Assembly: GCF_023516615.1 (NCBI RefSeq)
Contig: NZ_JAMGBF010000112.1
Span: forward strand, 1 to 46,990
DNA length: 46,990 nt
Direction: 5' to 3'
Source: Streptomyces panaciradicis
GTDB taxonomy: Bacteria; Actinomycetota; Actinomycetes; Streptomycetales; Streptomycetaceae
Part shown: piece after piece, positions 16,258 to 23,498 of the stretch
How the letters are laid out: every line of letters starts with the position of its first letter
Position numbering within the stretch: the first letter of the stretch is position 1
Program-made: the position numbers and the translations under genes
The notes under the pieces: generated by a model
Seen by the model: only the letters and a program-made list of their open reading frames with translations
Databases searched by the model: none
What the model was told of the DNA's origin: nothing

Positions 16258-16851
16258 ATGACGGTTATGGCAGAGCGCACCTCGTCACAGATGTCGCTGG
16301 ATGTGTTCGAGCGGATCGCGGCATTCGCGGAACGCGAGGACGAGACCGTCAGGCTCGAGTTCATCGGCGGACGGATCGGGGTCGGGAAAGTGACGAACGG
16401 CAACCACGGTTCGATCATCATGTGGTTGATTCGGCAGTGCATGCGGGCCCGACCCGACCTCGACCTCAATCCGACCCAGGGCCTCAAGGTCGAGGCCTAC
16501 CGCCGGGGGCGGGCCCGGCCTGACGGCGTGCTGGCGCCGGTGGGGCACTTCGCGGGACAGGGCGACTGGGCCGAAACCGATGGCGTGCTCATGGTCCTCG
16601 AAATCACTTCGTACGACTCGGACACGCACCTTCGCGACCGCGTGGAGAAGCCCCGGGGCTACGCCGAGGCCGGCATCCCCGTCTACCTGCTGATCGACCG
16701 CGACAGCCTCTCGGTCCTGGTCCACAGCGACCCGGACCCGGAGGACGGATACCGGGACATCCACGTGGTGAAGCTGGGGGGCAAGGTCGCTCTCCCCGAT
16801 CCGGTCGGCATCGAACTCGACACCGAGGAACTCAAGGACTACCTCGACTGA
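16258..16851 (+). CDS. Uma2 family (DUF820) PD-(D/E)XK nuclease-fold protein
   Basis: The protein has 197 residues. The core carries the Uma2 pattern: LEFIGGRI near the start, RPDGVLAP with the acidic metal ligand, VLEITSYDSD, and the K-x(3)-YAEAGIPVYLLID strand-helix block (EKPRGYAEAGIPVYLLIDRD). The family belongs to the restriction-endonuclease-like superfamily; its cellular role in Streptomyces, where it is highly amplified, is not settled. GGAGGGAG precedes the ATG at 16258, so this start is preferred over ATG 16183. At the stop a 13-bp direct duplication is visible. Confidence 0.85.
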   Translation: MTVMAERTSSQMSLDVFERIAAFAEREDETVRLEFIGGRIGVGKVTNGNHGSIIMWLIRQCMRARPDLDLNPTQGLKVEAYRRGRARPDGVLAPVGHFAGQGDWAETDGVLMVLEITSYDSDTHLRDRVEKPRGYAEAGIPVYLLIDRDSLSVLVHSDPDPEDGYRDIHVVKLGGKVALPDPVGIELDTEELKDYLD

Positions 16852-16868
16852 CTACCTCGACTGAGCAA
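16843..16868 (+). repeat. 13-bp tandem duplication at the Uma2 stop codon
   Basis: GACTACCTCGACT occurs twice in tandem across the stop codon, followed by GA. The second copy is downstream of TGA and untranslated. It looks like a recent slippage or duplication. Confidence 0.7.
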
Positions 16869-16886
16869 CCGCCGTCCCGCCGGCGG
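16869..16886. terminator. Short hairpin between convergent genes
   Basis: 6-bp stem CCGCCG / CGGCGG with a 6-nt loop lies between the Uma2 stop and the ABC permease stop and could serve both strands. Confidence 0.35.
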
Positions 16887-16891
16887 CCCTC

Positions 16892-18460
16892 TCAGGTCGT
16901 CAGGTCCCGACGGCGCAGTCCCGCCAGGCCCGCCGCGACCAGGGCCACGGCGAGCGCCAGCAGTACCAGGACCGGCCCCCACTCCATCCCCCCGCCGGGC
17001 AGCTTCGGCAGGTGGCCGAAGGGGGAGAGGTCCAGCACCGCCTGCGGCGCGGCCAGCGCGGGGCCGACCCAGCCGATGAGCAGGACCGCGCCCGCCACGC
17101 CCCAGGCCGCCGTCGCCGCCCGGGGCAGCACCCCGTACAGCAGCACCGCCAGTCCGCCGATCACCCACACCGCGGGGAGCTGCACCAGGCAGGCCCCCAG
17201 GATCGGCCCGGCCTCCTTGCCGTAGCCGACGACGAAGCCGAGGCCGGTCACGAGCATCAGCAGGACCGAGCCGCCGAAGGCGATGACCAGGTGGCCCGTG
17301 GCCCAGCGCAGCCGGCCCACGGGGTTCGCCAGCACCGGTTCGGCCCGGCCGGAGGTCTCCTCGCCGTACAGGCGCAGCACGCTGCCGACGACGTACAGCG
17401 CCGCGACCAGGCCCATCATGCCGACCATCGCCGCGAGGAAGGCGTTGGTCAGCGCGCTCTGCCCGCCCATCCGCTCGAAGATCCTGCGCGCGCTCTCGTT
17501 GTCGCCGACGATGTCGGCCACGCCGTCCGTGAGGCCGCCGTAGACGACTCCGACGACGAAGAAGGCGAGCGACCAGCCCAGGACGCTGCCGCGCTGCAGC
17601 CGCCAGGCGAGCGCGCCGGCCGTGCCCAGGCGGCCGACCGAGGGGCCGGGCCGGGTGGGCAGGAAGCTCATGCCGATGTCCCGGCGGCCCGCGAGCCCGT
17701 AGGCGACGGCCGCCTGGAGCGCGATCGCCGCCGCGAACAGCGCCAGCACCCACCAGCGTTCGCCGCCGTAGGCGCGCAGGTTCTCCAGCCAGCCCAGCGG
17801 CGACAGCCAGGTCCACACCGAGGAGCCGTCCGTGGTCGCGGAGTCGCCCGCCGCGCGCAGCACGAAGGCCGCGCCGAGCACGCCCGCGGTCAGGCCGCGC
17901 GCCAGCCGCGCGCTCTCCGTCAGCTGGGCGACGATCGCCGCGGCGGTCGCGAAGACCATGCCGACGGCCGCCAGTCCGAGTCCGAAGGCCAGCGCGCCCA
18001 CGGCTCCCTGGCCCATCAGGCCGGCCACGACCAGCAGGGCCAGCACGGCGTTCGCCACCGCCGCCGCGAGCAGCGCCGCGGTCAGCGAGGCCCGGCGGCC
18101 CACCGCGCCGGAGGAGATGAGTTCCTGACGCCCGCTCTCCTCCTCGTCGCGGGTGTGGCGTACGACGACCAGGAGACTGGTGACCGCCGCGAGCACCCCT
18201 GCGTAAACGCCGACGCGCCAGGCCGTCAGGGCGCCGACGGAGTCGTCGAAGACGGGGCCGATCAGGGCCCGGAAGGAGGCGTTGGTGGCGACCTGGTGGA
18301 TGAGGTCGGCGCGTTCGGCGGGGGTGCCGTAGAGGGTCTTCAGCGTGTTCGGCATGGAGAGGACCATCAGGGTGTTGACGGCCACCCACACCGGGATCAT
18401 CAGCCGGTCGCGGCGCAGGTTGAAGCGCAGCAGGATCCTGGTGCCCACGAGGGACGTCAT
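16892..18460 (-). CDS. ABC-2 type exporter permease (two fused permease halves)
   Basis: A 522-residue polytopic membrane protein with about 12 hydrophobic segments in two halves. The second half begins near GTAGALAWRLQRGSVLGWSLAFFVVGVVYGGL. This matches the family usually annotated as antibiotic or polyketide exporter permease, partner of a separate ATPase. The start ATG overlaps the ATPase stop (ATGA), so the pair is coupled. HTRDEEESGRQELISSG and YGEETSGRAEPVLANPVGRLRW are the two equivalent cytoplasmic loops with the conserved EE-SGR pattern. The cargo is unknown; resistance or lipid export are both possible. Confidence 0.88.
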   Translation of the reverse strand: MTSLVGTRILLRFNLRRDRLMIPVWVAVNTLMVLSMPNTLKTLYGTPAERADLIHQVATNASFRALIGPVFDDSVGALTAWRVGVYAGVLAAVTSLLVVVRHTRDEEESGRQELISSGAVGRRASLTAALLAAAVANAVLALLVVAGLMGQGAVGALAFGLGLAAVGMVFATAAAIVAQLTESARLARGLTAGVLGAAFVLRAAGDSATTDGSSVWTWLSPLGWLENLRAYGGERWWVLALFAAAIALQAAVAYGLAGRRDIGMSFLPTRPGPSVGRLGTAGALAWRLQRGSVLGWSLAFFVVGVVYGGLTDGVADIVGDNESARRIFERMGGQSALTNAFLAAMVGMMGLVAALYVVGSVLRLYGEETSGRAEPVLANPVGRLRWATGHLVIAFGGSVLLMLVTGLGFVVGYGKEAGPILGACLVQLPAVWVIGGLAVLLYGVLPRAATAAWGVAGAVLLIGWVGPALAAPQAVLDLSPFGHLPKLPGGGMEWGPVLVLLALAVALVAAGLAGLRRRDLTT

Positions 18461-19356
18461 CGCGCCGCCACCTCGTCGTCCTGGTAGTGGCGCAGGAACA
18501 GCTCCTCCAGCGTGGGCGGGGTGGAGGTCAGCGAGCGGACCCCGGACTCGCTCAACTGCTTCAGTACGGCGTCGAGTTTGTCGGTGTCGACCTGGAGCCG
18601 TACCCGCCGGCCCTGGACGTCGAGGTCGTGGACGCCCGGCAGGTGCGACAACCCGTTGGGCGCGCCCGCCAGTTCGGCGGTCACGCTGGTCCGGGTCAGA
18701 TGGCGCAGGTCGGCCAGCGAACCGCTCTCCACGGTGTGGCCCTTGCGGATGATGCTCACCCGGTCGCAGAGCTCCTCGACCTCGCTGAGGATGTGCGACG
18801 ACAGCAGGATCGTCCGGCCCCTGGCCCGCTCCTCCTCCACGCAGCGCTGGAAGACCTCCTCCATCAGGGGGTCCAGGCCCGAGGTCGGCTCGTCGAGGAT
18901 CAGCAGGTCGACGTCCGAGGCGAACGCGGCGACCAGGGCCACCTTCTGGCGGTTGCCCTTGGAGTAGGTGCGGCCCTTCTTGGTGGGGTCCAGTTCGAAG
19001 CGCTCGATCAGGTCGGCGCGGCGGGCGGCGTCGAGTCCGCCGCGCAGGCGGCCGTAGAGGTCGATCACCTCGCCGCCCGAGAGGTTGCGCCACAGGGTCA
19101 CGTCCCCGGGGACGTAGGCGATCCGGCGGTGCACCTCCACCGCGTCCTTCCACGGGTCGCGGCCCAGCACCTGGGCGGCGCCGGAGTCGGCGCGCAGCAG
19201 GCCGAGCAGGACGCGGATGGTGGTGGACTTGCCGGCACCGTTCGGGCCGAGGAAGCCGTGCACCTCGCCGCTCTCCACGTCGAGGTCCAGGCCGTCCAGG
19301 GCGTGGGTGCGGCCGAAGGACTTGTGGAGCCCGGCGACCGTGATTGCCTTCGTCAT
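18457..19356 (-). CDS. ABC transporter ATP-binding protein
   Basis: A 299-residue cytoplasmic ATPase of the drug-resistance (DrrA-like) exporter class. It has Walker A GPNGAGKST, Walker B LLILDEPTSGLDP and H-loop SSHILSE. The signature segment reads YSKGNRQKVALVAAF, a variant of the more usual LSGGQ. A C-terminal extension (about residues 215-299) is typical of this class. The start is leaderless: TACGTT stands 7 nt before the ATG. It diverges from the GbsR/MarR gene, and a 16-bp palindrome lies at its -35 region. Confidence 0.93.
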   Translation of the reverse strand: MTKAITVAGLHKSFGRTHALDGLDLDVESGEVHGFLGPNGAGKSTTIRVLLGLLRADSGAAQVLGRDPWKDAVEVHRRIAYVPGDVTLWRNLSGGEVIDLYGRLRGGLDAARRADLIERFELDPTKKGRTYSKGNRQKVALVAAFASDVDLLILDEPTSGLDPLMEEVFQRCVEEERARGRTILLSSHILSEVEELCDRVSIIRKGHTVESGSLADLRHLTRTSVTAELAGAPNGLSHLPGVHDLDVQGRRVRLQVDTDKLDAVLKQLSESGVRSLTSTPPTLEELFLRHYQDDEVAAR

Positions 19357-19363
19357 GCTTCAG

Positions 19364-19369
19364 AACGTA
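19364..19369 (-). promoter_or_regulatory. Leaderless -10 element for the ABC ATPase
   Basis: On the minus strand this reads TACGTT, 7 nt before the ATG at 19356. No Shine-Dalgarno sequence is present. Confidence 0.45.
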
Positions 19370-19376
19370 CGCTTCT

Positions 19377-19392
19377 TTCAGAAATTTGTGAA
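19377..19392. promoter_or_regulatory. Near-perfect palindrome, probable GbsR/MarR operator
   Basis: TTCAGAAATTTGTGAA matches its own reverse complement at 14 of 16 positions and is AT-rich in GC-rich surroundings. It covers the expected -35 region of the ABC ATPase promoter and abuts that of the divergent regulator gene. Confidence 0.6.
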
Positions 19393-19417
19393 GATGAGGA
19401 AGCCTATGAAGCCCGGT

Positions 19418-19423
19418 TAGGGT
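19418..19423 (+). promoter_or_regulatory. Leaderless -10 element for the GbsR/MarR gene
   Basis: TAGGGT stands 7 nt before ATG 19431, favouring this start over the GTG at 19422. Confidence 0.45.
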
Positions 19424-19430
19424 GGTGGCC

Positions 19431-19919
19431 ATGACTGACGAGGTGGGGCGGGACCCGGAAGCGGTCTCGAAGTTCGTGGAGAGCTTCGCGGCACAGCTCG
19501 TCGAGGCCGGGATGCAGCGCATGCCGGCACGGATCTTCGCCGCGCTGCTGTCCTCCGACGAGGGGGCGATGACCTCGGCGGAACTGGGCGAGCAGTTGCA
19601 GATCAGCCCCGCCGCGGTCTCCGGCGGGGTCCGCTATCTGGCCCAGCAGCACATGGTGTCCCGGGAACGCGAGCCCGGCTCGCGGCGGGAGCGCTACCGC
19701 GTGCACAGCAACCAGTGGTACGAGGCGCTGACCAACCGCGAGGCCGTCATCAAACGGTGGGAGGGCGCCCTGCGGGAAGGCGTCAGCAGTCTCGGCGCCG
19801 GCACCCCGGCGGGCCGCCGCATGGCCGAGACGCTCGCCTTCTTCGAGTTCGTCGACGGCGAGATCGCGGCCATGATGGAACGCTGGCGGCTCCACCGCGA
19901 GGAGCTCTTCGGGGCCTAG
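19431..19919 (+). CDS. GbsR/MarR family transcriptional regulator
   Basis: The protein has 162 residues with a winged helix-turn-helix: RIFAALLSSDEGAMTSAELGEQLQISPAAVSGGVRYLAQQHMVSREREPGSRRERYRV at about residues 30-90. A helical C-terminus follows (RRMAETLAFFEFVDGEIAAMMERW), probably for dimerisation. It is divergent from and 74 bp away from the ABC exporter ATPase. The intergenic palindrome suggests that it represses both itself and the exporter. A GC-rich hairpin follows the stop. The inducing ligand is unknown. Confidence 0.88.
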   Translation: MTDEVGRDPEAVSKFVESFAAQLVEAGMQRMPARIFAALLSSDEGAMTSAELGEQLQISPAAVSGGVRYLAQQHMVSREREPGSRRERYRVHSNQWYEALTNREAVIKRWEGALREGVSSLGAGTPAGRRMAETLAFFEFVDGEIAAMMERWRLHREELFGA

Positions 19920-19941
19920 CGGGCCCTCGGCGGCGGCCCGC
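19919..19941. terminator. Bidirectional terminator hairpin
   Basis: 7-bp perfect stem GCGGGCC / GGCCCGC with a 9-nt loop lies at the stop of the GbsR/MarR gene and 9 nt from the stop of the convergent diacylglycerol-kinase-like gene. Confidence 0.55.
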
Positions 19942-19949
19942 GGCTCTGC

Positions 19950-20792
19950 TCACCGTCCCGGCAGCGTGAGCCCCCAGGCCCCTTCCCACACCGTCCACGT
20001 CCTCCTGCGCACCGGCCCGCACACCCCCGCGTCCGCCCGGTAGCGGAAGTCCGCCCCCGACACGCTCACGGTGCGCCCCTCGGCCCGTACCGGCGAGGCC
20101 TCCGCGCCCACCGACAGCGGCCGCACCTCGACCTCGGCCACCCCCCGGTCGCCCGGTACGACCGACACCGCCTCCACCGGCTGGTCCAGGTCGACCAGGG
20201 TCACGCCGTCGACCTCGATGCGCAGCCGGGCCGCCCGGGGCGCCGGGGCCGGCGCCTCACGGGCCGGGACCAGGGTGCGCACCAGCGACTGGGCCGTGCG
20301 CAGCCACGGGCGCCCCGCGGCCTCCTCCAGCGCGTGGGCGTCGCTCAGCGGAGGAATCCGCAGCGCGCCCAGCACCACCCCGTCGCTGTCGTCCACCAGC
20401 AGATCCATCCGGCGTACGGCCCCTTCGAGCACCGACCGGGCCGCCGCCACCGCGCCCGTGGGCACCCCCAGGGAACGGGCCACCGACAGCGCGGCCCCCA
20501 CCGGCACCATCGACAGCGCGCATCCGGCCAGCTCCCGCTGCCGGTGCAAAAGGGACACGGCACGCACCAGGGCCCGGTCGTCGCCGATGACCACCGGCCT
20601 TCTCGATCCGCGCCGGGACAGCGCCCGGGCGAATTCCTCCGGACCGTCCGGCAGGCAGACCTTGGTCTGCGCACCCGCGCTGAGCACGTCTTTCGCGATG
20701 CGTACCGACTCCCCGTCCGTCCGTCGGGCCACCGGATCGATGACCACCAGCAGCTGTTCGGAACTCGCCTCGGAAGTCGCGGAAGTCGCCAC
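19950..20792 (-). CDS. Diacylglycerol kinase-like catalytic domain protein
   Basis: The protein has 280 residues from the GTG at 20792. The N-terminal part resembles the DAGK/sphingosine-kinase fold: QLLVVIDPVARRTDGESVRIAKDVLSAG, RRPVVIGDDRALVRAVSLLHR and VPVGAALSVARSLGVP (in place of the usual LPLGTGND...R). The GDGT loop of active kinases is replaced by GDDR, so catalysis is doubtful. The C-terminal beta-rich half (RLRIEVDGVTLVDLDQPVEAVSVVPG) fits the family. AGGA lies upstream of the GTG; the longer frame to 20903 covers the hairpin and is less likely. It is divergent from purA. Confidence 0.7.
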   Translation of the reverse strand: MATSATSEASSEQLLVVIDPVARRTDGESVRIAKDVLSAGAQTKVCLPDGPEEFARALSRRGSRRPVVIGDDRALVRAVSLLHRQRELAGCALSMVPVGAALSVARSLGVPTGAVAAARSVLEGAVRRMDLLVDDSDGVVLGALRIPPLSDAHALEEAAGRPWLRTAQSLVRTLVPAREAPAPAPRAARLRIEVDGVTLVDLDQPVEAVSVVPGDRGVAEVEVRPLSVGAEASPVRAEGRTVSVSGADFRYRADAGVCGPVRRRTWTVWEGAWGLTLPGR

Positions 20793-20834
20793 CTCGGTCC
20801 TGCCTCGCTTCCTCGGGTAGCATCTTTGTGCAAG

Positions 20835-20862
20835 AGCCCCTTGCGCTATTGCGCCAGGGGCT
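20835..20862. promoter_or_regulatory. Strong hairpin in the divergent region between the DAGK-like gene and purA
   Basis: AGCCCCTTGCGC and GCGCCAGGGGCT form a 12-bp stem with one mismatch around TATT. The flank CTTCGTCTATT on the + side is pyrimidine-rich. It is upstream of both divergent genes, so it is not a simple end-of-gene terminator. It could be the terminator of a small RNA or an attenuator. Confidence 0.5.
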
Positions 20863-20987
20863 TCGTCTATTCCGGGGCATCCGGTCCGACGGGTTACGGC
20901 CAACGACGGCCATGGTGCACGCGGCGGTGAACCCTACGCGTGCGCCCCTGACCTTGGACATGCCCCGCCCGGAAGGGGTGTACGCGC

Positions 20988-22271
20988 GTGCCCGCACTTG
21001 TGCTGCTCGGTGCTCAGTGGGGTGACGAAGGCAAGGGAAAGGCGACCGACCTGCTCGGTGGCTCAGTGGACTACGTCGTGCGGTACCAGGGCGGCAACAA
21101 CGCCGGCCACACCGTCGTCGTGGGCGATCAGAAGTACGCCCTCCACCTGCTCCCTTCCGGAATCCTCTCGCCGGGGTGCACCCCGGTCATCGGCAATGGT
21201 GTCGTCGTCGACCCGTCGGTCCTGTTCTCCGAGCTGAACGGACTCAACGAGCGCGGCGTCGACACGTCCAAGCTCCTCATCAGCGGTAACGCGCACATCA
21301 TCACGCCGTACAACGTGACCGTCGACAAGGTCACGGAACGCTTCCTCGGCAAGCGGAAGATCGGTACGACGGGGCGCGGCATCGGACCGACCTACGCGGA
21401 CAAGATCAACCGCGTCGGCATCCGGGTGCAGGACCTCTACGACGAGTCGATCCTCACCCAGAAGGTCGAGGCGGCCCTCGACGTCAAGAACCAGATGCTC
21501 ACCAAGCTCTACAACCGGCGCGCGATCGCCGTCGACCAGGTGGTCGAGGAGCTGCTGGGCTACGCGGAGAAGCTCGCGCCGTACGTCGCCGACACGGTCC
21601 TGGTGCTCAACCAGGCCCTGGACGACGACAAGGTCGTGCTGTTCGAGGGCGGCCAGGGCACGCTCCTCGACATCGACCACGGCACGTATCCCTTCGTGAC
21701 CTCGTCGAACCCGACCGCGGGCGGCGCCTGCACCGGTGCCGGCGTCGGCCCGACGAAGATCAGCCGGGTCATCGGCATCCTCAAGGCGTACACCACCCGC
21801 GTCGGCTCGGGTCCCTTCCCGACGGAGCTGTTCGACGAGGACGGCGACGCGCTGCGCCGCATCGGCGGCGAGCGGGGCGTGACCACCGGCCGGGACCGCC
21901 GCTGCGGCTGGTTCGACGCGGTGATCGCCCGCTACGCCACCCGCGTCAACGGCCTGACGGACTTCTTCCTCACCAAGCTCGACGTCCTCACCGGCTGGGA
22001 GCAGATCCCGGTCTGCGTCGCCTACGAGATCGACGGCAAGCGCGTCGAGGAGCTGCCGTACTCGCAGTCGGACTTCCACCACGCGAAGCCCGTCTACGAG
22101 ACCCTCCCGGGCTGGTCCGAGGACATCACCAAGGCGAAGTCCTTCTCCGACCTGCCGAAGAACGCCCAGAACTACGTCAAGGCGCTGGAGGAGATGTCCG
22201 GCGCCCCGATCTCCGCGATCGGCGTGGGCCCGGGCCGGGACGAGACGATCGAGATCAACTCGTTCCTCTGA
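20988..22271 (+). CDS. purA: Adenylosuccinate synthetase
   Basis: The 427-residue cytosolic enzyme joins IMP and aspartate using GTP to give adenylosuccinate, committing IMP to AMP. The N-terminal GAQWGDEGKGKATDLLG loop carries the catalytic Asp and P-loop-like residues, followed by NNAGHTVV (catalytic His). GTTGRGIGPTYADKINR, EGGQGTLLDIDHGTYPFVTSSNPTAGG and TTGRDRRCGWFD are family blocks. The start is GTG at 20988, 9 nt after GGAAGGGG. A very strong 19-bp hairpin terminates it. Confidence 0.98.
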   Translation: MPALVLLGAQWGDEGKGKATDLLGGSVDYVVRYQGGNNAGHTVVVGDQKYALHLLPSGILSPGCTPVIGNGVVVDPSVLFSELNGLNERGVDTSKLLISGNAHIITPYNVTVDKVTERFLGKRKIGTTGRGIGPTYADKINRVGIRVQDLYDESILTQKVEAALDVKNQMLTKLYNRRAIAVDQVVEELLGYAEKLAPYVADTVLVLNQALDDDKVVLFEGGQGTLLDIDHGTYPFVTSSNPTAGGACTGAGVGPTKISRVIGILKAYTTRVGSGPFPTELFDEDGDALRRIGGERGVTTGRDRRCGWFDAVIARYATRVNGLTDFFLTKLDVLTGWEQIPVCVAYEIDGKRVEELPYSQSDFHHAKPVYETLPGWSEDITKAKSFSDLPKNAQNYVKALEEMSGAPISAIGVGPGRDETIEINSFL

Positions 22272-22278
22272 CCCGCAG

Positions 22279-22320
22279 ACGCGCAAGGAGCCGCCCCACC
22301 GGGGGCGGCTCCTTGCGCGT
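22279..22320 (+). terminator. Terminator hairpin after purA
   Basis: 19-bp perfect stem beginning ACGCGCAAGGAGCCGCCCC around the 4-nt loop ACCG. It starts 7 nt after the purA stop. Confidence 0.9.
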
Positions 22321-22354
22321 TGCACGCCGAGGGACGAGGGAAGTGGGCCTGCGT

Positions 22355-22843
22355 ATGCGACTGATCGACGTGGAGATCTGCCGGTACGACTGGTCGGCAT
22401 TAACCTGTGGATGTACGAAGGCGGCCGCTCACCTGGCCGACGACCTGCTGAGGCTGGCCGCGGCGCAGTCCGATGAGGAGGCGCGGGCGCTTCACATCGA
22501 GAACCACGCCATGATTCAGTCGATCCCGCAGGAGCCGGCGGTTCCCGTCGCCTCGGTGCTCATGGCGGCGCTTGCGGGTGACCTGTCCCCGGGGGCGGGG
22601 TTCGTATGCCTGGATCTGCTCGGCGGGCTGGTGTTGAACGACGGCGACGACTCGTCGGAGATGTGTCGGCAGATCGCGCGGCAGGGGCTCTGGATGCTGT
22701 ACCGCGACCTGTGGTCGGGCGCATCGCCCGGCATTGTCGCGTGTGCCTATTACGTCCTGCGCGCGATCGAGGACGACGAGGACCGGCTTCGCGCCTACCG
22801 GGACACAGGACACTTCGACCTGCCCGAATACCTTGCCGATTGA
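22355..22843 (+). CDS. Unknown protein, first of a tandem paralogous pair
   Basis: A 162-residue acidic, helix-rich protein with no signal peptide or membrane helix. I do not recognise the family. Visible blocks are MRLIDVEICRYDWSAL, HLADDLLRLAAAQSDEEARALHIENHAMIQS and PVASVLMAALAGDLSPGAGFVCLDLLGGLV; the alternation of helices is HEAT-like. The length and isolated tandem arrangement recall immunity proteins, but that is only a suggestion. The start is ATG 22355 or possibly GTG 22343; AGGGAAG lies upstream. The next 500 bp contain a diverged second copy with a frameshift. Confidence 0.65.
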   Translation: MRLIDVEICRYDWSALTCGCTKAAAHLADDLLRLAAAQSDEEARALHIENHAMIQSIPQEPAVPVASVLMAALAGDLSPGAGFVCLDLLGGLVLNDGDDSSEMCRQIARQGLWMLYRDLWSGASPGIVACAYYVLRAIEDDEDRLRAYRDTGHFDLPEYLAD

Positions 22844-22892
22844 CCGGACGGTGCCCCGCTGGTCAAGGCGCGAGACCGGAGCGGAACGGCAC

Positions 22893-23365
22893 ATGCGACT
22901 GATCGACTGGAGATCGGCCGGTACGACTGGTCGGCGTTCGAGGGTGGATGCGGGAGAACTGCCGCGCACCTGGCCGTCGACCTGAAGCTGCTCGCCGGGG
23001 CGCGGTCCCGTGAGGAGGCGTGGGCTCTTCGCCTCCACGACCACGCGCTGATCCAGTCGTTCCCGCAGGAGCCGGCGGCGCCCGTCGTCGCCGTCCTGAT
23101 GGCGGCTCTGTCCGGCGACCTGACTCCCGGCGCGCGGGGCGTATGTCTTGATCTGCTTCTCCGGCTCGTCGACACCGACGACGAGGACTCGGCGGAGGCG
23201 TGTCAGGCCATCGCACGGCAGGGGATCTGGGGGCTGTATCGGGACCATCCCGACCTCGTGGTCTATGCCTACCTCGTCCTGAGAGCGTTCGAGACCGATC
23301 ACGAACGGCTGCGCGCCTGCCGGGACTCGGGGCTGATCACCCTCCGCGAACCGGCGCCGAGCTGA
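22893..23365 (+). pseudogene. Second tandem copy of the unknown gene, 1-nt frameshift near the start
   Basis: Aligned with the gene at 22355, the DNA begins ATGCGACTGATCGAC in both copies. Then the first copy has GTGGAGATC and this one TGGAGATC: one G is missing after 22907. Restoring it gives an uninterrupted protein of about 157 residues, MRLIDVEIGRYDWSAFEGGCG..., matching the first copy along its length and ending at TGA 23363-23365. Without the base, only a shorter product from ATG 23099 has a normal start codon in this frame. The frame is also open back to the first copy's stop codon. It may be a true pseudogene or a sequencing error. Confidence 0.7.
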
Positions 23366-23498
23366 CTCATCTTTGAACTGGACATGGCCAATTCCTGGTT
23401 TTCCGGGCGGCTGGGCAGAGGTCACGCTCTACGCGAGTAGCCCCGCACGTCCGACTTGTCTACGCGCGTCGCGCCACGCCAGCTTCCAGGAGCCCCGT

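Noticed and set aside
17012..18487. 491-codon frame on the + strand opposite the ABC permease
   Set aside because: The minus-strand permease has clear membrane helices and coupling to the ATPase. The + frame is a Gln/Arg/His-rich shadow.
22907..22909. CTG as an alternative start for the second paralogous gene
   Set aside because: CTG starts are rare and the aligned N-terminus points to a missing base instead.
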